A stretch of DNA of 64,000 nucleotides. It comes from Pseudomonas extremorientalis. Its GTDB lineage: Bacteria; Pseudomonadota; Gammaproteobacteria; Pseudomonadales; Pseudomonadaceae. A program made the translations under genes and the position numbers. The notes below the pieces were generated by a model. The model was not told where the DNA came from. It did not search any database and worked only from the letters and a program-made list of their open reading frames with translations. Positions 18,273 through 26,061 of this stretch are shown piece after piece (the first letter of the stretch is position 1; each line of letters starts with the position of its first letter). The stretch is from NCBI RefSeq assembly GCF_001870465.1, contig NZ_MDGK01000037.1, positions 250,501 through 314,500 of the forward strand, read 5' to 3'.

Positions 18273-18429
18273 AACGCGCCAAGGACATGTGCCTGAGCGT
18301 CAAGGGCTTATTCCAAAAACGACAGTCACCATTCCATATCGGTATTAAATCAATATATTTCAAGCTGTTAGGCTTTCCGGTTCGCAATCGCAGGCTCGCG
18401 CGATTGGCTGCCTTCTCAACGGAGCTTCA

Positions 18430-19821
18430 ATGAATCTGCCCCTGATTCTCAACTTACTGGTGTTCGTGGCCCTGTTGCTGGGCCTGGCACAAACCCGTCG
18501 CACAAACTGGAGCCTCGCCAAGAAGGTGCTGTTTGCCCTTGTACTCGGCGTGGTGTTCGGCACCGTGCTGCACACGGTCTACGGTGACGGCAACCCGGTA
18601 CTCAAGGCCTCCATCGGCTGGTTCGACCTGGTCGGCAACGGTTATGTGCAACTGCTGCAAATGATCGTGATCCCGCTGGTATTCGCGTCGATCCTCAGCG
18701 CCGTGGCACGCCTGCACAACGCCTCGTCCCTGGGCAAGATCAGCTTCCTGACCATCGGCACGCTGCTGTTCACCACCGCGATTGCGGCGCTGATCGGCAT
18801 CGCCCTGACCAACCTGTTCGGCCTCACCGCCGAAGGCCTGGTGGCCGGCACCCAGGAAATGGCGCGCCTGCAAGTGATCCAGAGCGATTACGCGGGCAAG
18901 GTCGCCGATCTGAATATCCCGCAACTGCTGCTGTCGTTCGTGCCGGCCAACCCGTTCGCCGACCTGGCCCGGGCTAAGCCGACCTCGATCATCAGCGTGG
19001 TGATTTTCGCCGCATTCCTGGGGGTTGCCGCGCTGCAACTGCTCAAGGATGACGTGGAAAAGGGCCAGAAAGTCCTCAACGCCATCGACACCCTGCAAGC
19101 CTGGGTGATGCGCCTGGTGCGCCTGGTGATGAAGCTGACGCCGTATGGCGTATTGGCGCTGATGACCAAAGTGGTCGCCGGCTCCAACCTGCAAGACATC
19201 ATCAAGCTCGGCAGTTTCGTGGTGGTGTCGTACCTGGCCCTGGGCCTGATGTTCGTGGTGCACGGCCTGCTGCTGTCCCTGGCCGGGATCAACCCGCTGC
19301 GCTTCTTCCGCAAGGTGTGGCCGGTGCTGACCTTTGCCTTCACCAGCCGCTCCAGCGCGGCGGCGATCCCGCTGAGCATTGAAGCGCAGACCCGTCGCCT
19401 GGGCATCCCGCAATCCATCGCTGGGTTTGCCGCCTCGTTCGGCGCGACCATCGGCCAGAACGGTTGCGCCGGCCTCTACCCGGCGATGTTGGCGGTGATG
19501 GTCGCGCCGACCGTGGGCATCAACCCGCTGGACCCGCTGTGGATCGCGACCCTGGTGGCGATTGTGACCTTGAGTTCGGCCGGTGTGGCCGGCGTGGGCG
19601 GCGGTGCGACCTTCGCCGCGCTGATCGTGCTGCCGGCCATGGGCTTGCCGGTGTCACTGGTGGCGCTGCTGATTTCCGTGGAGCCGCTGATCGACATGGG
19701 CCGTACGGCGTTGAACGTGAATGGCTCGATGACGGCGGGGGCGATTACCAGCCAGGTCATGGGGCAGACGGACAAGGCGTTGTTGAATGCGGATGAGCAT
19801 GCGGAATTAGCGCAAGCCTGA
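18430..19821 (+). CDS. tcyP: L-cystine:cation symporter, TcyP/YdjN type
   Basis: A 463-residue dicarboxylate/amino acid:cation symporter-family protein, the same length as E. coli YdjN (TcyP). The N-terminus [20 protein letters not shown] and the [22 protein letters not shown] helix are characteristic. The C-terminal transport core has [17 protein letters not shown] (serine-rich hairpin 1), the [13 protein letters not shown] helix, [17 protein letters not shown] (hairpin 2), and [16 protein letters not shown] in TM8. Expected function is sodium- or proton-coupled cystine uptake across the inner membrane. A REP pair separates it from the convergent folA. Confidence 0.87.
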   Translation: MNLPLILNLLVFVALLLGLAQTRRTNWSLAKKVLFALVLGVVFGTVLHTVYGDGNPVLKASIGWFDLVGNGYVQLLQMIVIPLVFASILSAVARLHNASSLGKISFLTIGTLLFTTAIAALIGIALTNLFGLTAEGLVAGTQEMARLQVIQSDYAGKVADLNIPQLLLSFVPANPFADLARAKPTSIISVVIFAAFLGVAALQLLKDDVEKGQKVLNAIDTLQAWVMRLVRLVMKLTPYGVLALMTKVVAGSNLQDIIKLGSFVVVSYLALGLMFVVHGLLLSLAGINPLRFFRKVWPVLTFAFTSRSSAAAIPLSIEAQTRRLGIPQSIAGFAASFGATIGQNGCAGLYPAMLAVMVAPTVGINPLDPLWIATLVAIVTLSSAGVAGVGGGATFAALIVLPAMGLPVSLVALLISVEPLIDMGRTALNVNGSMTAGAITSQVMGQTDKALLNADEHAELAQA

Positions 19822-19830
19822 TAGATAGCA

Positions 19831-19892
19831 ATCGGGGGCAAGCCCCCTCCCACACTTGACGGTCAAGATGTGGGAGGGGGCTTGCCCCCGAT
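19831..19892. repeat. REP pair (REPIN)
   Basis: Inverted REP units at 19831-19854 and 19869-19892, only 14 bp apart, between the convergent tcyP and folA genes. The element ends 4 bp before the folA stop, so it forms the 3' untranslated part of both transcripts. Confidence 0.9.
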
Positions 19893-19896
19893 GCTT

Positions 19897-20409
19897 TTAG
19901 GCTTTTTCCCAGACTTCAAAGTTGTAAGCAGGCTTATCACCTTCAGCTGGATTCTCCAGATTGGAAACCAACTGCCACTGGCCCCGATCAAACTCCGGAA
20001 ACCACGCATCCCCCTCCGGGCTCAACGCCACCCGCGTCAAATACAGGCGATCCGCCTGCTCCAGCCCCTGCGCATACAACTGCGCGCCGCCGATCAGCAT
20101 CAGCTCGTCAACGCCTTGCGCCTTTGCCCATTCCTCAGCGCGTTCCACCGCGGCCTCCAGAGACGGAAAAACTTCCGCACCTTCCAGCGCCAGATCGGTC
20201 TGACGGCTGACCACGATGTTCAAGCGCCCCGGCAGCGGTCGGCCCAGGGAGTCCCAGGTCTTGCGCCCCATGATGATCGGCTTGCCGAGCGTGGTGGCCT
20301 TGAAATATTTGAAATCCCCCGGCAAATGCCAGGGCATGCTGTTGTCGACGCCGATCACACGGTTTTCACCGAGGGCTGCGATCAGGCTTAAAGGGAGAGT
20401 TTTTTTCAT
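19897..20409 (-). CDS. folA: Dihydrofolate reductase
   Basis: A 170-residue NADPH-dependent enzyme reducing dihydrofolate to tetrahydrofolate. It has the N-terminal LSLIAALGENRVIGVDNSMPWHLPGDFKYFK with the Trp/Asp active-site region, GKPIIMGRKTWDSLGRPLPGRLNIVVSRQ, and IGGAQLYAQGL near the cofactor site. Length is normal. It is divergent from the DUF2868 gene with a 69-bp gap. thyA, its metabolic partner, is 12 kb away in the window, separated by the phosphonate and cad genes. Confidence 0.96.
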   Translation of the reverse strand: MKKTLPLSLIAALGENRVIGVDNSMPWHLPGDFKYFKATTLGKPIIMGRKTWDSLGRPLPGRLNIVVSRQTDLALEGAEVFPSLEAAVERAEEWAKAQGVDELMLIGGAQLYAQGLEQADRLYLTRVALSPEGDAWFPEFDRGQWQLVSNLENPAEGDKPAYNFEVWEKA

Positions 20410-20478
20410 GGCGACGAGAATACCAGAGCCCCGAGCCAGGGGTTATGCTCCAGGCTCACAAACACGACAGGACAACGC

Positions 20479-21849
20479 GTGACTCCTTTGCACACACTCT
20501 GGCTGACAGAAACCGTGCGCCTGCGCGAAGAACACGCCGGCCCTCTGGAAGACCTGGAAGCCAACCGCCTGGCCCGGACCGCCGGTGGCGACCTGCCGAC
20601 GCGCATCCAGCACCGCGCCCTGCACCTGGCCGAGCGCGATGGGCTCACGACCGCCCTCACCCGCTGGTTGCAAGGCGCACGTCTGGCGCTGGTGCTGCTG
20701 GCGGTCGTCGCGGTGATCAGCGGCGCGGGCCTGGCCTTTGCCGCGCTGGGCAACGGCCTGGTCCCGGTGAATGTGTTCTGGGCCTTGGGCAGCTTGCTCG
20801 GCTTGAACCTGATCCTGCTGATCAGTTGGGCCTTGGGCCTGCTGTTTGCCGGTGAACACAGCGCCAGCCTGGGGCGACTGTGGTTATGGCTCAGCGAAAA
20901 ACTCGCCCGTGACGCGAAGGCTGCGCAGTTGGCGCCCGCACTGCTGCTATTGCTGCAACGGCAGAAACTCAATCGCTGGGCCGTAGGTGTGCTGGTCAAT
21001 AGCCTGTGGTTGCTGGCGTTGCTCAGCGCCCTGGTGATTCTGCTGACACTGCTCGCCACCCGCCGCTACGGCTTCGTGTGGGAAACCACCATTCTCGGCG
21101 CCGACACCTTCGTCGCCGTCACCCAGGCCCTCGGCACCCTGCCCGCCCTGCTGGGCTTCAATGTGCCGACCGTCGAGATGATCCGCGCCAGCGGCGATTC
21201 CGCGCTGAATATCGAAAGCGCCCGCCAGGCCTGGGCCGCGTGGCTGGTGGGCGTGCTGCTGGTCTATGGCCTGCTGCCCCGGTTGATCCTTGCCCTGCTT
21301 TGCCTGTGGCGCTGGAAACGTGGACGCGCCGCCCTGCGCCTGGACCTCAACCTGCCCGGCTACAGCCAATTGCGCGAGCGCCTGATGCCGAGCAGTGAGC
21401 GCCTCGGGGTCAACGATGCCGCCCCCGAACAACTGCATCACGTCAGCGGCGGCGTCAGCGAACTGCAAAGCGACGGCGCGCTGCTGGTGGCCATCGAGCT
21501 GGACGACCAGCGCCCCTGGCCGCCCAAACTGCCGCACAACGTGAAGAACGCCGGGATCCTCGACAGCCGCGAATCGCGCAACAAACTGCTGGAACAACTC
21601 ACGCGCTTCCCGCCCGCACGCCTGGCCATCGCCTGCGACCCGCGCCGCTCGCCGGATCGCGGCAGCCTGGCGCTGATCGCCGAACTCGCCCGCAGCGCCA
21701 CCGCCACCCGCGTGTGGCTGCTGCAAGCGCCGCCCGGCCAGGCCCTCGACGCCGAGCGCCTGGGCGACTGGCACACCGCGCTGCAACAGCTTGAATTGCC
21801 CTTTGCCGACTGCGCACCGCTGAACTGGCTGGAGACCGGTCATGACTAA
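20479..21849 (+). CDS. DUF2868 domain-containing inner-membrane protein
   Basis: A 456-residue protein of unknown function, starting at a GTG (TPLHTLWLTETVRLREEHAG). It has about four to five transmembrane helices: a pair near residues 70-125 (ALVLLAVVAVISGAGLAFAALG and VFWALGSLLGLNLILLISWALG), one near 165-195 (LWLLALLSALVILLTLLA), and one near 255-280 (AWLVGVLLVYGLLPRLILALLCLW). A cytoplasmic C-terminal domain follows and includes VAIELDDQRPWPP and DSRESRNKLLEQL. It overlaps the DUF3482 GTPase gene by 8 nt. This pairing is recurrent in gammaproteobacteria, so the two probably act as a membrane-anchored GTPase unit. Confidence 0.85.
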   Translation: MTPLHTLWLTETVRLREEHAGPLEDLEANRLARTAGGDLPTRIQHRALHLAERDGLTTALTRWLQGARLALVLLAVVAVISGAGLAFAALGNGLVPVNVFWALGSLLGLNLILLISWALGLLFAGEHSASLGRLWLWLSEKLARDAKAAQLAPALLLLLQRQKLNRWAVGVLVNSLWLLALLSALVILLTLLATRRYGFVWETTILGADTFVAVTQALGTLPALLGFNVPTVEMIRASGDSALNIESARQAWAAWLVGVLLVYGLLPRLILALLCLWRWKRGRAALRLDLNLPGYSQLRERLMPSSERLGVNDAAPEQLHHVSGGVSELQSDGALLVAIELDDQRPWPPKLPHNVKNAGILDSRESRNKLLEQLTRFPPARLAIACDPRRSPDRGSLALIAELARSATATRVWLLQAPPGQALDAERLGDWHTALQQLELPFADCAPLNWLETGHD

Positions 21850-23209
21850 GCCCCTGAAACTCGCCGTGGTTGGCCACACCAATGTCGGCAAGACGTCGCT
21901 GCTGCGCACCCTTACGCGAGATGTGGGCTTCGGCGAAGTGTCCCATCGTCCCAGTACCACACGGCATGTGGAAGGCGCAAGCTTGTCGGTCGACGGCGAA
22001 GCCCTGCTGGAGCTGTACGACACCCCCGGCCTGGAAGACGCCATCGCCCTGCTCGATTACCTGGAGCGCCTGGATCGCCCCGGCGAACGCCTCGACGGCC
22101 CGGCCCGCCTGGCGCGGTTCCTGGAAGGCAGCGAAGCGCGCCAGCGTTTCGAACAGGAAGCCAAGGTGCTGCGCCAACTGCTGGCCTCCGACGCCGGCCT
22201 GTATGTGATCGACGCCCGCGAGCCGGTACTGGCCAAGTACCGCGACGAGCTGCAAGTGCTGGCCAGTTGCGGCAAGCCGTTGCTGCCGGTGCTCAACTTT
22301 GTCAGCAGCAGCGACCACCGCGAGCCGGACTGGCGCGAAGCCCTGGCCCGGCTTGGCCTGCACGCGCTGGTGCGCTTCGACAGCGTGGCACCGCCGGAAG
22401 ACGGCGAGCGGCGCCTGTATGAAAGCCTCGCCCTGCTGCTGGAAAACGCACGGCCGCAATTGGAACGGCTGATCCTGGATCAAGAGGCGCAGCGCCAGGC
22501 CCGCCAGCAAAGCGCCGCCCGGCTGATCGCCGAACTGCTGATCGACTGCGCCGCCTGCCGCCGTAGCGTGGTCACCGAAGATGAACAACACGCCATCGGC
22601 GACCTGCGCAAAGCCGTGCGCCAACGCGAACAAAAGTGTGTGGAAGCGCTGCTCAAGCTGTTCGGCTTCCGCCCGCAGGATGCCGCCGCCAGTGACCTGC
22701 CGCTGCTGGACGGGCGCTGGGGCGACGACCTGTTCAACCCGGAAACTCTCAAGCAACTCGGCGTGCGCGTCGGTGGCGGGATCGCCGCAGGCGCAGCGGC
22801 GGGTGCCGGTGTGGATCTGTTGGTCGGCGGCCTGACCTTGGGCGCCGCCGCTCTGGCCGGCGCCATTGCCGGTGGCGCGCTGCAAACCGCACGCAGCTAT
22901 GGCAGCCGGCTGCTGGGCAAGATCAAAGGCCAGCGCGAGCTGACCGTGGACGACAGCGTATTGCGCCTGCTCGCCCTGCGCCAACGCCAGTTGCTCAAGG
23001 CCCTGGACCTGCGCGGCCATGCGGCGATGCACAGCATCAAGGTCGACACGCCCCAGGACAAGACCTGGCGCGAGGGCAAGTTGCCGGATGCATTGCACAA
23101 AGCCCGCGCCCACCCGCAGTGGTCGTCGCTCAACCCTCACCCCAGGCTCAGCCAGGCCGAGCGCCAGGAACAGATCGAAGCACTGGCCCGGCGCCTCGAC
23201 GAAACCTAA
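21842..23209 (+). CDS. GTPase with DUF3482 domain
   Basis: A 455-residue Era/TrmE-type small GTPase fused to DUF3482. The N-terminal G domain has G1 GHTNVGKTS (residues 11-19), a switch region around STTRHVEG, the G3-like DTPGLED, and a KPLLPVLNFVSS segment at the G4 position that lacks a canonical NKxD. The C-terminal part contains a glycine/alanine-rich hydrophobic stretch (GGGIAAGAAAGAGVDLLVGGLTLGAAALAGAIAGGAL), predicted to enter or contact the membrane. It is translationally coupled to the DUF2868 protein. The biological role is not established. The stop overlaps the convergent HD gene stop by 4 nt. Confidence 0.87.
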   Translation: MTKPLKLAVVGHTNVGKTSLLRTLTRDVGFGEVSHRPSTTRHVEGASLSVDGEALLELYDTPGLEDAIALLDYLERLDRPGERLDGPARLARFLEGSEARQRFEQEAKVLRQLLASDAGLYVIDAREPVLAKYRDELQVLASCGKPLLPVLNFVSSSDHREPDWREALARLGLHALVRFDSVAPPEDGERRLYESLALLLENARPQLERLILDQEAQRQARQQSAARLIAELLIDCAACRRSVVTEDEQHAIGDLRKAVRQREQKCVEALLKLFGFRPQDAAASDLPLLDGRWGDDLFNPETLKQLGVRVGGGIAAGAAAGAGVDLLVGGLTLGAAALAGAIAGGALQTARSYGSRLLGKIKGQRELTVDDSVLRLLALRQRQLLKALDLRGHAAMHSIKVDTPQDKTWREGKLPDALHKARAHPQWSSLNPHPRLSQAERQEQIEALARRLDET

Positions 23210-23763
23210 GCCGCCAGCACCTGCCGCGCCTTTGCCTTGAGCACTTCAAGGTCGAGCACCGGCACGTGCATTGCCTTGGCCTGTTCGTCCCAATGGCGCA
23301 TGCGCAGGCTGATCTCGCAGAGCGGGTCTTGCTCAAACGCCTGGGCTTCTTCTTGCGTCATCACACCGCCTTGATACCCGAGCGTACGAAGACTGGCTTC
23401 GCTCAGGCGGGCGTAATAGCCCGGCTGGCTGAAGGTCAGGTAGCGCTTGGCTTGCACGTGATACTCCACCAGTTTGGCCATGCGCTCGCTGAAGCCTGCA
23501 CGACGCAAGTAATCGGCGCCGAGCCGCTCATGACTGACCACGCCATAGCCGCCCATGTTTTCGCCGCCCTCACCGCACAAGTGCCCGATATCGTGGAAAA
23601 ACGCCGCCAGCACCACTTCATCATCGAAGCCTTCGGCCATGGCCAACTGTGCGGCCTGGGACATGTGCTCGATCTGCGACACCGGCTCGCCGATGTAATC
23701 CGCCGTGCCGTGCTGTTCGTACAAGCCGAAGACTTCGGCGATGGTCTGTTCCGGGTTGATCAC
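23206..23763 (-). CDS. PhnZ-like HD-domain oxygenase of phosphonate degradation clusters
   Basis: A protein of about 185 residues in the HDIG family associated with phosphonate operons (TIGR03276 type). Numbering from the start at 23763 places Y23, E26, H33, H57-D58, H61, H78 and H102 almost exactly as in PhnZ (Y24, E27, H34, H58-D59, H62, H80, H104), a mixed-valence di-iron enzyme that cleaves the C-P bond of 2-amino-1-hydroxyethylphosphonate to glycine and phosphate. The start chosen is the GTG whose last bases overlap the upstream stop (GTGA) with a G-run just before; another GTG lies 12 nt upstream. The substrate is probably a hydroxylated aminophosphonate. Confidence 0.82.
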   Translation of the reverse strand: MINPEQTIAEVFGLYEQHGTADYIGEPVSQIEHMSQAAQLAMAEGFDDEVVLAAFFHDIGHLCGEGGENMGGYGVVSHERLGADYLRRAGFSERMAKLVEYHVQAKRYLTFSQPGYYARLSEASLRTLGYQGGVMTQEEAQAFEQDPLCEISLRMRHWDEQAKAMHVPVLDLEVLKAKARQVLAA

Positions 23764-24893
23764 GCCGCCCCCCACAAGGTTGTGATATTTCGCTCAGCCA
23801 TTGCCGGCCCCACGCTCATGCCCACACCGGTGTGCATCAACGCCGCGCTCACACCCGGCGCCGCCCGCAGGAACGAAAACGGCGCCGGCCCGCGTGAGCC
23901 GTACACGCCCTGCCAGCGCTCCACGACCTGGATCTTGCAGCCCAGGGTCTGCTCGGCCAGCGCGATCATCCAGTCATCGACCTGCTCGGCATTGAACGGC
24001 GATGCATCGCTGCCGTAGTCATGGGAGTCACCGATGATCAGTTCGCCATGGGGCGTCGGGCTGATCAGCAAATGGATACCGTGCTCATGCAGGTGCGGTG
24101 CCTCCCGCAGGATTTGCGCCTGCACCGGCGCGGCTTCCGGCAGGTCGGCAAAGGCGCCGTAATGCACGCAGCTCAAGCCGGTGAGCAACGCGTGTTGCAG
24201 GTTCAGGTTCACCGCTGGCCGCGCGCGCAGCATTTGCAGGCGGCAGATGCTCGGGTTGAGTTCGGCCATCGCTTCGGCCAGCAGGGTCTGGTAGTCGTGG
24301 CCGGAGCACACGATGATCTGTTCAGCGCGAAAGCTGCCTGCCGTGCTGTGCAACTGGCCCGGTTCGACGTCGCGCACCAGCGTAGAGAAGTAGAACTGCA
24401 CCTTCAGCTCTTGCGCCAGGTAGTTGATCAGCGCCGGGATCGCTTCGCGCGAATACAGTTGCTGATCGTCCTTGCCATGCAGCGCAGCGCGGTGATGGCG
24501 GAACTGGCCGCCGTACAGGTCTCTCATCGCTGCGCCTTGCAGCAGGTCGACGTTGTAGCCGTGTTCCTGCGCACGGCCAGCGCAGAACGCTTCCAGCAGA
24601 TGCTCTTCGGCTTCGGTGCGGGCGAACAGGTAGGCGCCGTTGCGCTTGAGTTGCAGCCCGGCGACCTGCGCCCAATGGCCCCAGATCTCACGGCTTTCGC
24701 GTGCCAGGTCGAGCATCGGCCCCGGTGGTTGGCCGGTCACCAGCGCCTGGCCGAAGTTGCGCACCGAAGCGCCCAAGGGCGTGGCGCTGCGTTCGAACAC
24801 CTTGACCTTGAGGCCGCGTTTGGCGGCGGCGTAGGCGTGGGACAGGCCGAGGATGCCGGCGCCGATGATCAGCAGGTCGCTGTGGTGTGTCAT
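23760..24893 (-). CDS. FAD-dependent oxidoreductase of the phosphonate-associated family
   Basis: A 377-residue DadA/glycine-oxidase-like flavoprotein of the TIGR03364 type that recurs in phosphonate operons. The N-terminal Rossmann motif is DLLIIGAGILGLSHAYAAAKRGLKVKVFE; a C-terminal substrate/FAD region includes GVYGSRGPAPF and HTGVGMSVGPAMAE. The start at 24893 (MTHHSDLL) follows AGGACA; the longer in-frame reading runs through a REP element and is not used. It probably oxidises an amino- or N-methylaminophosphonate. It is coupled to the HD gene by a 4-nt overlap and separated from the transporter genes by a REP pair. Confidence 0.8.
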   Translation of the reverse strand: MTHHSDLLIIGAGILGLSHAYAAAKRGLKVKVFERSATPLGASVRNFGQALVTGQPPGPMLDLARESREIWGHWAQVAGLQLKRNGAYLFARTEAEEHLLEAFCAGRAQEHGYNVDLLQGAAMRDLYGGQFRHHRAALHGKDDQQLYSREAIPALINYLAQELKVQFYFSTLVRDVEPGQLHSTAGSFRAEQIIVCSGHDYQTLLAEAMAELNPSICRLQMLRARPAVNLNLQHALLTGLSCVHYGAFADLPEAAPVQAQILREAPHLHEHGIHLLISPTPHGELIIGDSHDYGSDASPFNAEQVDDWMIALAEQTLGCKIQVVERWQGVYGSRGPAPFSFLRAAPGVSAALMHTGVGMSVGPAMAERNITTLWGAA

Positions 24894-24921
24894 ATCGTGA
24901 TGTCCTGTTTTGCAGACCTCC

Positions 24922-24991
24922 ATCGGGGGAAAGCCCCTCCCACAGTTCGATTTGTGAATGCCATCAGTGTGGGAGGGGGCTTGCCCCCGAT
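24922..24991. repeat. REP pair (REPIN), left unit diverged
   Basis: Units at 24922-24944 (reads GGGGGAAAGCCCC, one base short) and 24968-24991. The pair is inserted between two co-directional phosphonate genes, where a stable mRNA hairpin could lower expression of the distal oxidoreductase and HD genes or protect the upstream mRNA. Confidence 0.85.
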
Positions 24992-25017
24992 GAGGCCAGT
25001 AGCCCCAACGAAAAACC

Positions 25018-26043
25018 TTACTGCCCTGCCACTTTCTCCGACTTGCCGTCATAGCGCTTGCGCCACTCGGTCAAGATGCTGTCGCGGTTCTTCGACGCCC
25101 AGGCAAAGTCGTTCTTGATCAAACGCTGCTCGTAGTCGGCCGGCAATTCGGTCTGCGGCTTGGCGATACCCGGCTGGGCGAGCACGGCAAAGTTGTCCTT
25201 GTACAGCTCCATGGCCGCCGGGCTGGCGGAGAAGTCGGCGAGTTTCTGCGCGGCGTCCTTGTGCGCGGTGCCTTTGATCACCGCGGTGGCTTCGATGTCC
25301 CAGCCCAGGCCTTCCTTCGGCAGGATGATGTCCAACGGCGCGCCCTGGCGTTTCAGCTGTACCGCCGGGTATTCAAACGAAATGCCGATCGGGAATTCAC
25401 CGGAAGCCGCCAGCTTGCACGGCTTGGACCCGGAGTGAACGTACTGGCCGATGTTCTGGTGCAGGTCGTCCATGTACTGCCAGCCTTGCTTGTCGCCGAA
25501 GGTCTGCAGCCAGGCGCTGACGTCAAGGAAACCGGTGCCGGACGAGGCCGGGTTGGGCATGACGATCTTGCCCTTGTACTCAGGCTTGGTCAGGTCCTGC
25601 CAGCTCACCGGCTTGGTCAGGCCCTGTTTCTCGGCTTCAACGGTGTTGAAGCAGATGGTCGCCGCCCACACGTCCATGCCGACCCACGCCGGTGGGTTGG
25701 CGGCATCGCGATAGTTCTTGCCGATCTTGTCCAGGTCTTTGGGCGCGTAATTGTCCAGCATGCCTTGCTGGTCGAGGATCGCCAGGCTGGAGGCGGCCAG
25801 GCCCCACACTGCGTCGGCTTGCGGGCGGTCTTTCTCGGCCAGCAGCTTGGCGGTGATGATGCCGGTGGAATCACGCACCCATTTGATCTCGACGTCGGGG
25901 TTAGCCTGTTCGAAGGCCTTTTTGTAGGTCTTCAATTGCTCGGCTTCGAGGGCCGTGTACACGGTCAACTCGGTTTTTGCGGCAAAGGCATTCACGCTGA
26001 ATGCCGTGAGTACCGCCGCGACCAGCGCCAGGGGCTTGAACAT
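25018..26043 (-). CDS. 2-aminoethylphosphonate-type ABC transporter substrate-binding protein
   Basis: A 341-residue periplasmic protein with a signal peptide (residues 1-22, MFKPLALVAAVLTAFSVNAFA-A). The mature start KTELTVYTALEAEQLKTYKKAFEQANPDVEIKWVRDSTGII belongs to the iron/thiamine/AEP-binding cluster of solute-binding proteins and matches the phosphonate-operon type (TIGR03261). It would deliver 2-aminoethylphosphonate or a close analogue to the permease encoded just upstream in the transcript. A strong ribosome site (GGAGGTG) precedes the ATG. The ligand is inferred from neighbours. Confidence 0.82.
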   Translation of the reverse strand: MFKPLALVAAVLTAFSVNAFAAKTELTVYTALEAEQLKTYKKAFEQANPDVEIKWVRDSTGIITAKLLAEKDRPQADAVWGLAASSLAILDQQGMLDNYAPKDLDKIGKNYRDAANPPAWVGMDVWAATICFNTVEAEKQGLTKPVSWQDLTKPEYKGKIVMPNPASSGTGFLDVSAWLQTFGDKQGWQYMDDLHQNIGQYVHSGSKPCKLAASGEFPIGISFEYPAVQLKRQGAPLDIILPKEGLGWDIEATAVIKGTAHKDAAQKLADFSASPAAMELYKDNFAVLAQPGIAKPQTELPADYEQRLIKNDFAWASKNRDSILTEWRKRYDGKSEKVAGQ

Positions 26044-26061
26044 GGAACACCTCCTTCAGGA

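Noticed and set aside
17131..18387. A longer start for the pchP-like gene at 18387
   Set aside because: The extra residues are basic and unlike a signal peptide, whereas MKLASRLFAAALCLG at 18189 is a proper signal sequence with a ribosome site.
23760..25052. Longer N-terminus for the FAD oxidoreductase
   Set aside because: The added residues are translated from a REP unit and lack a signal peptide; the Rossmann motif begins right after the ATG at 24893.
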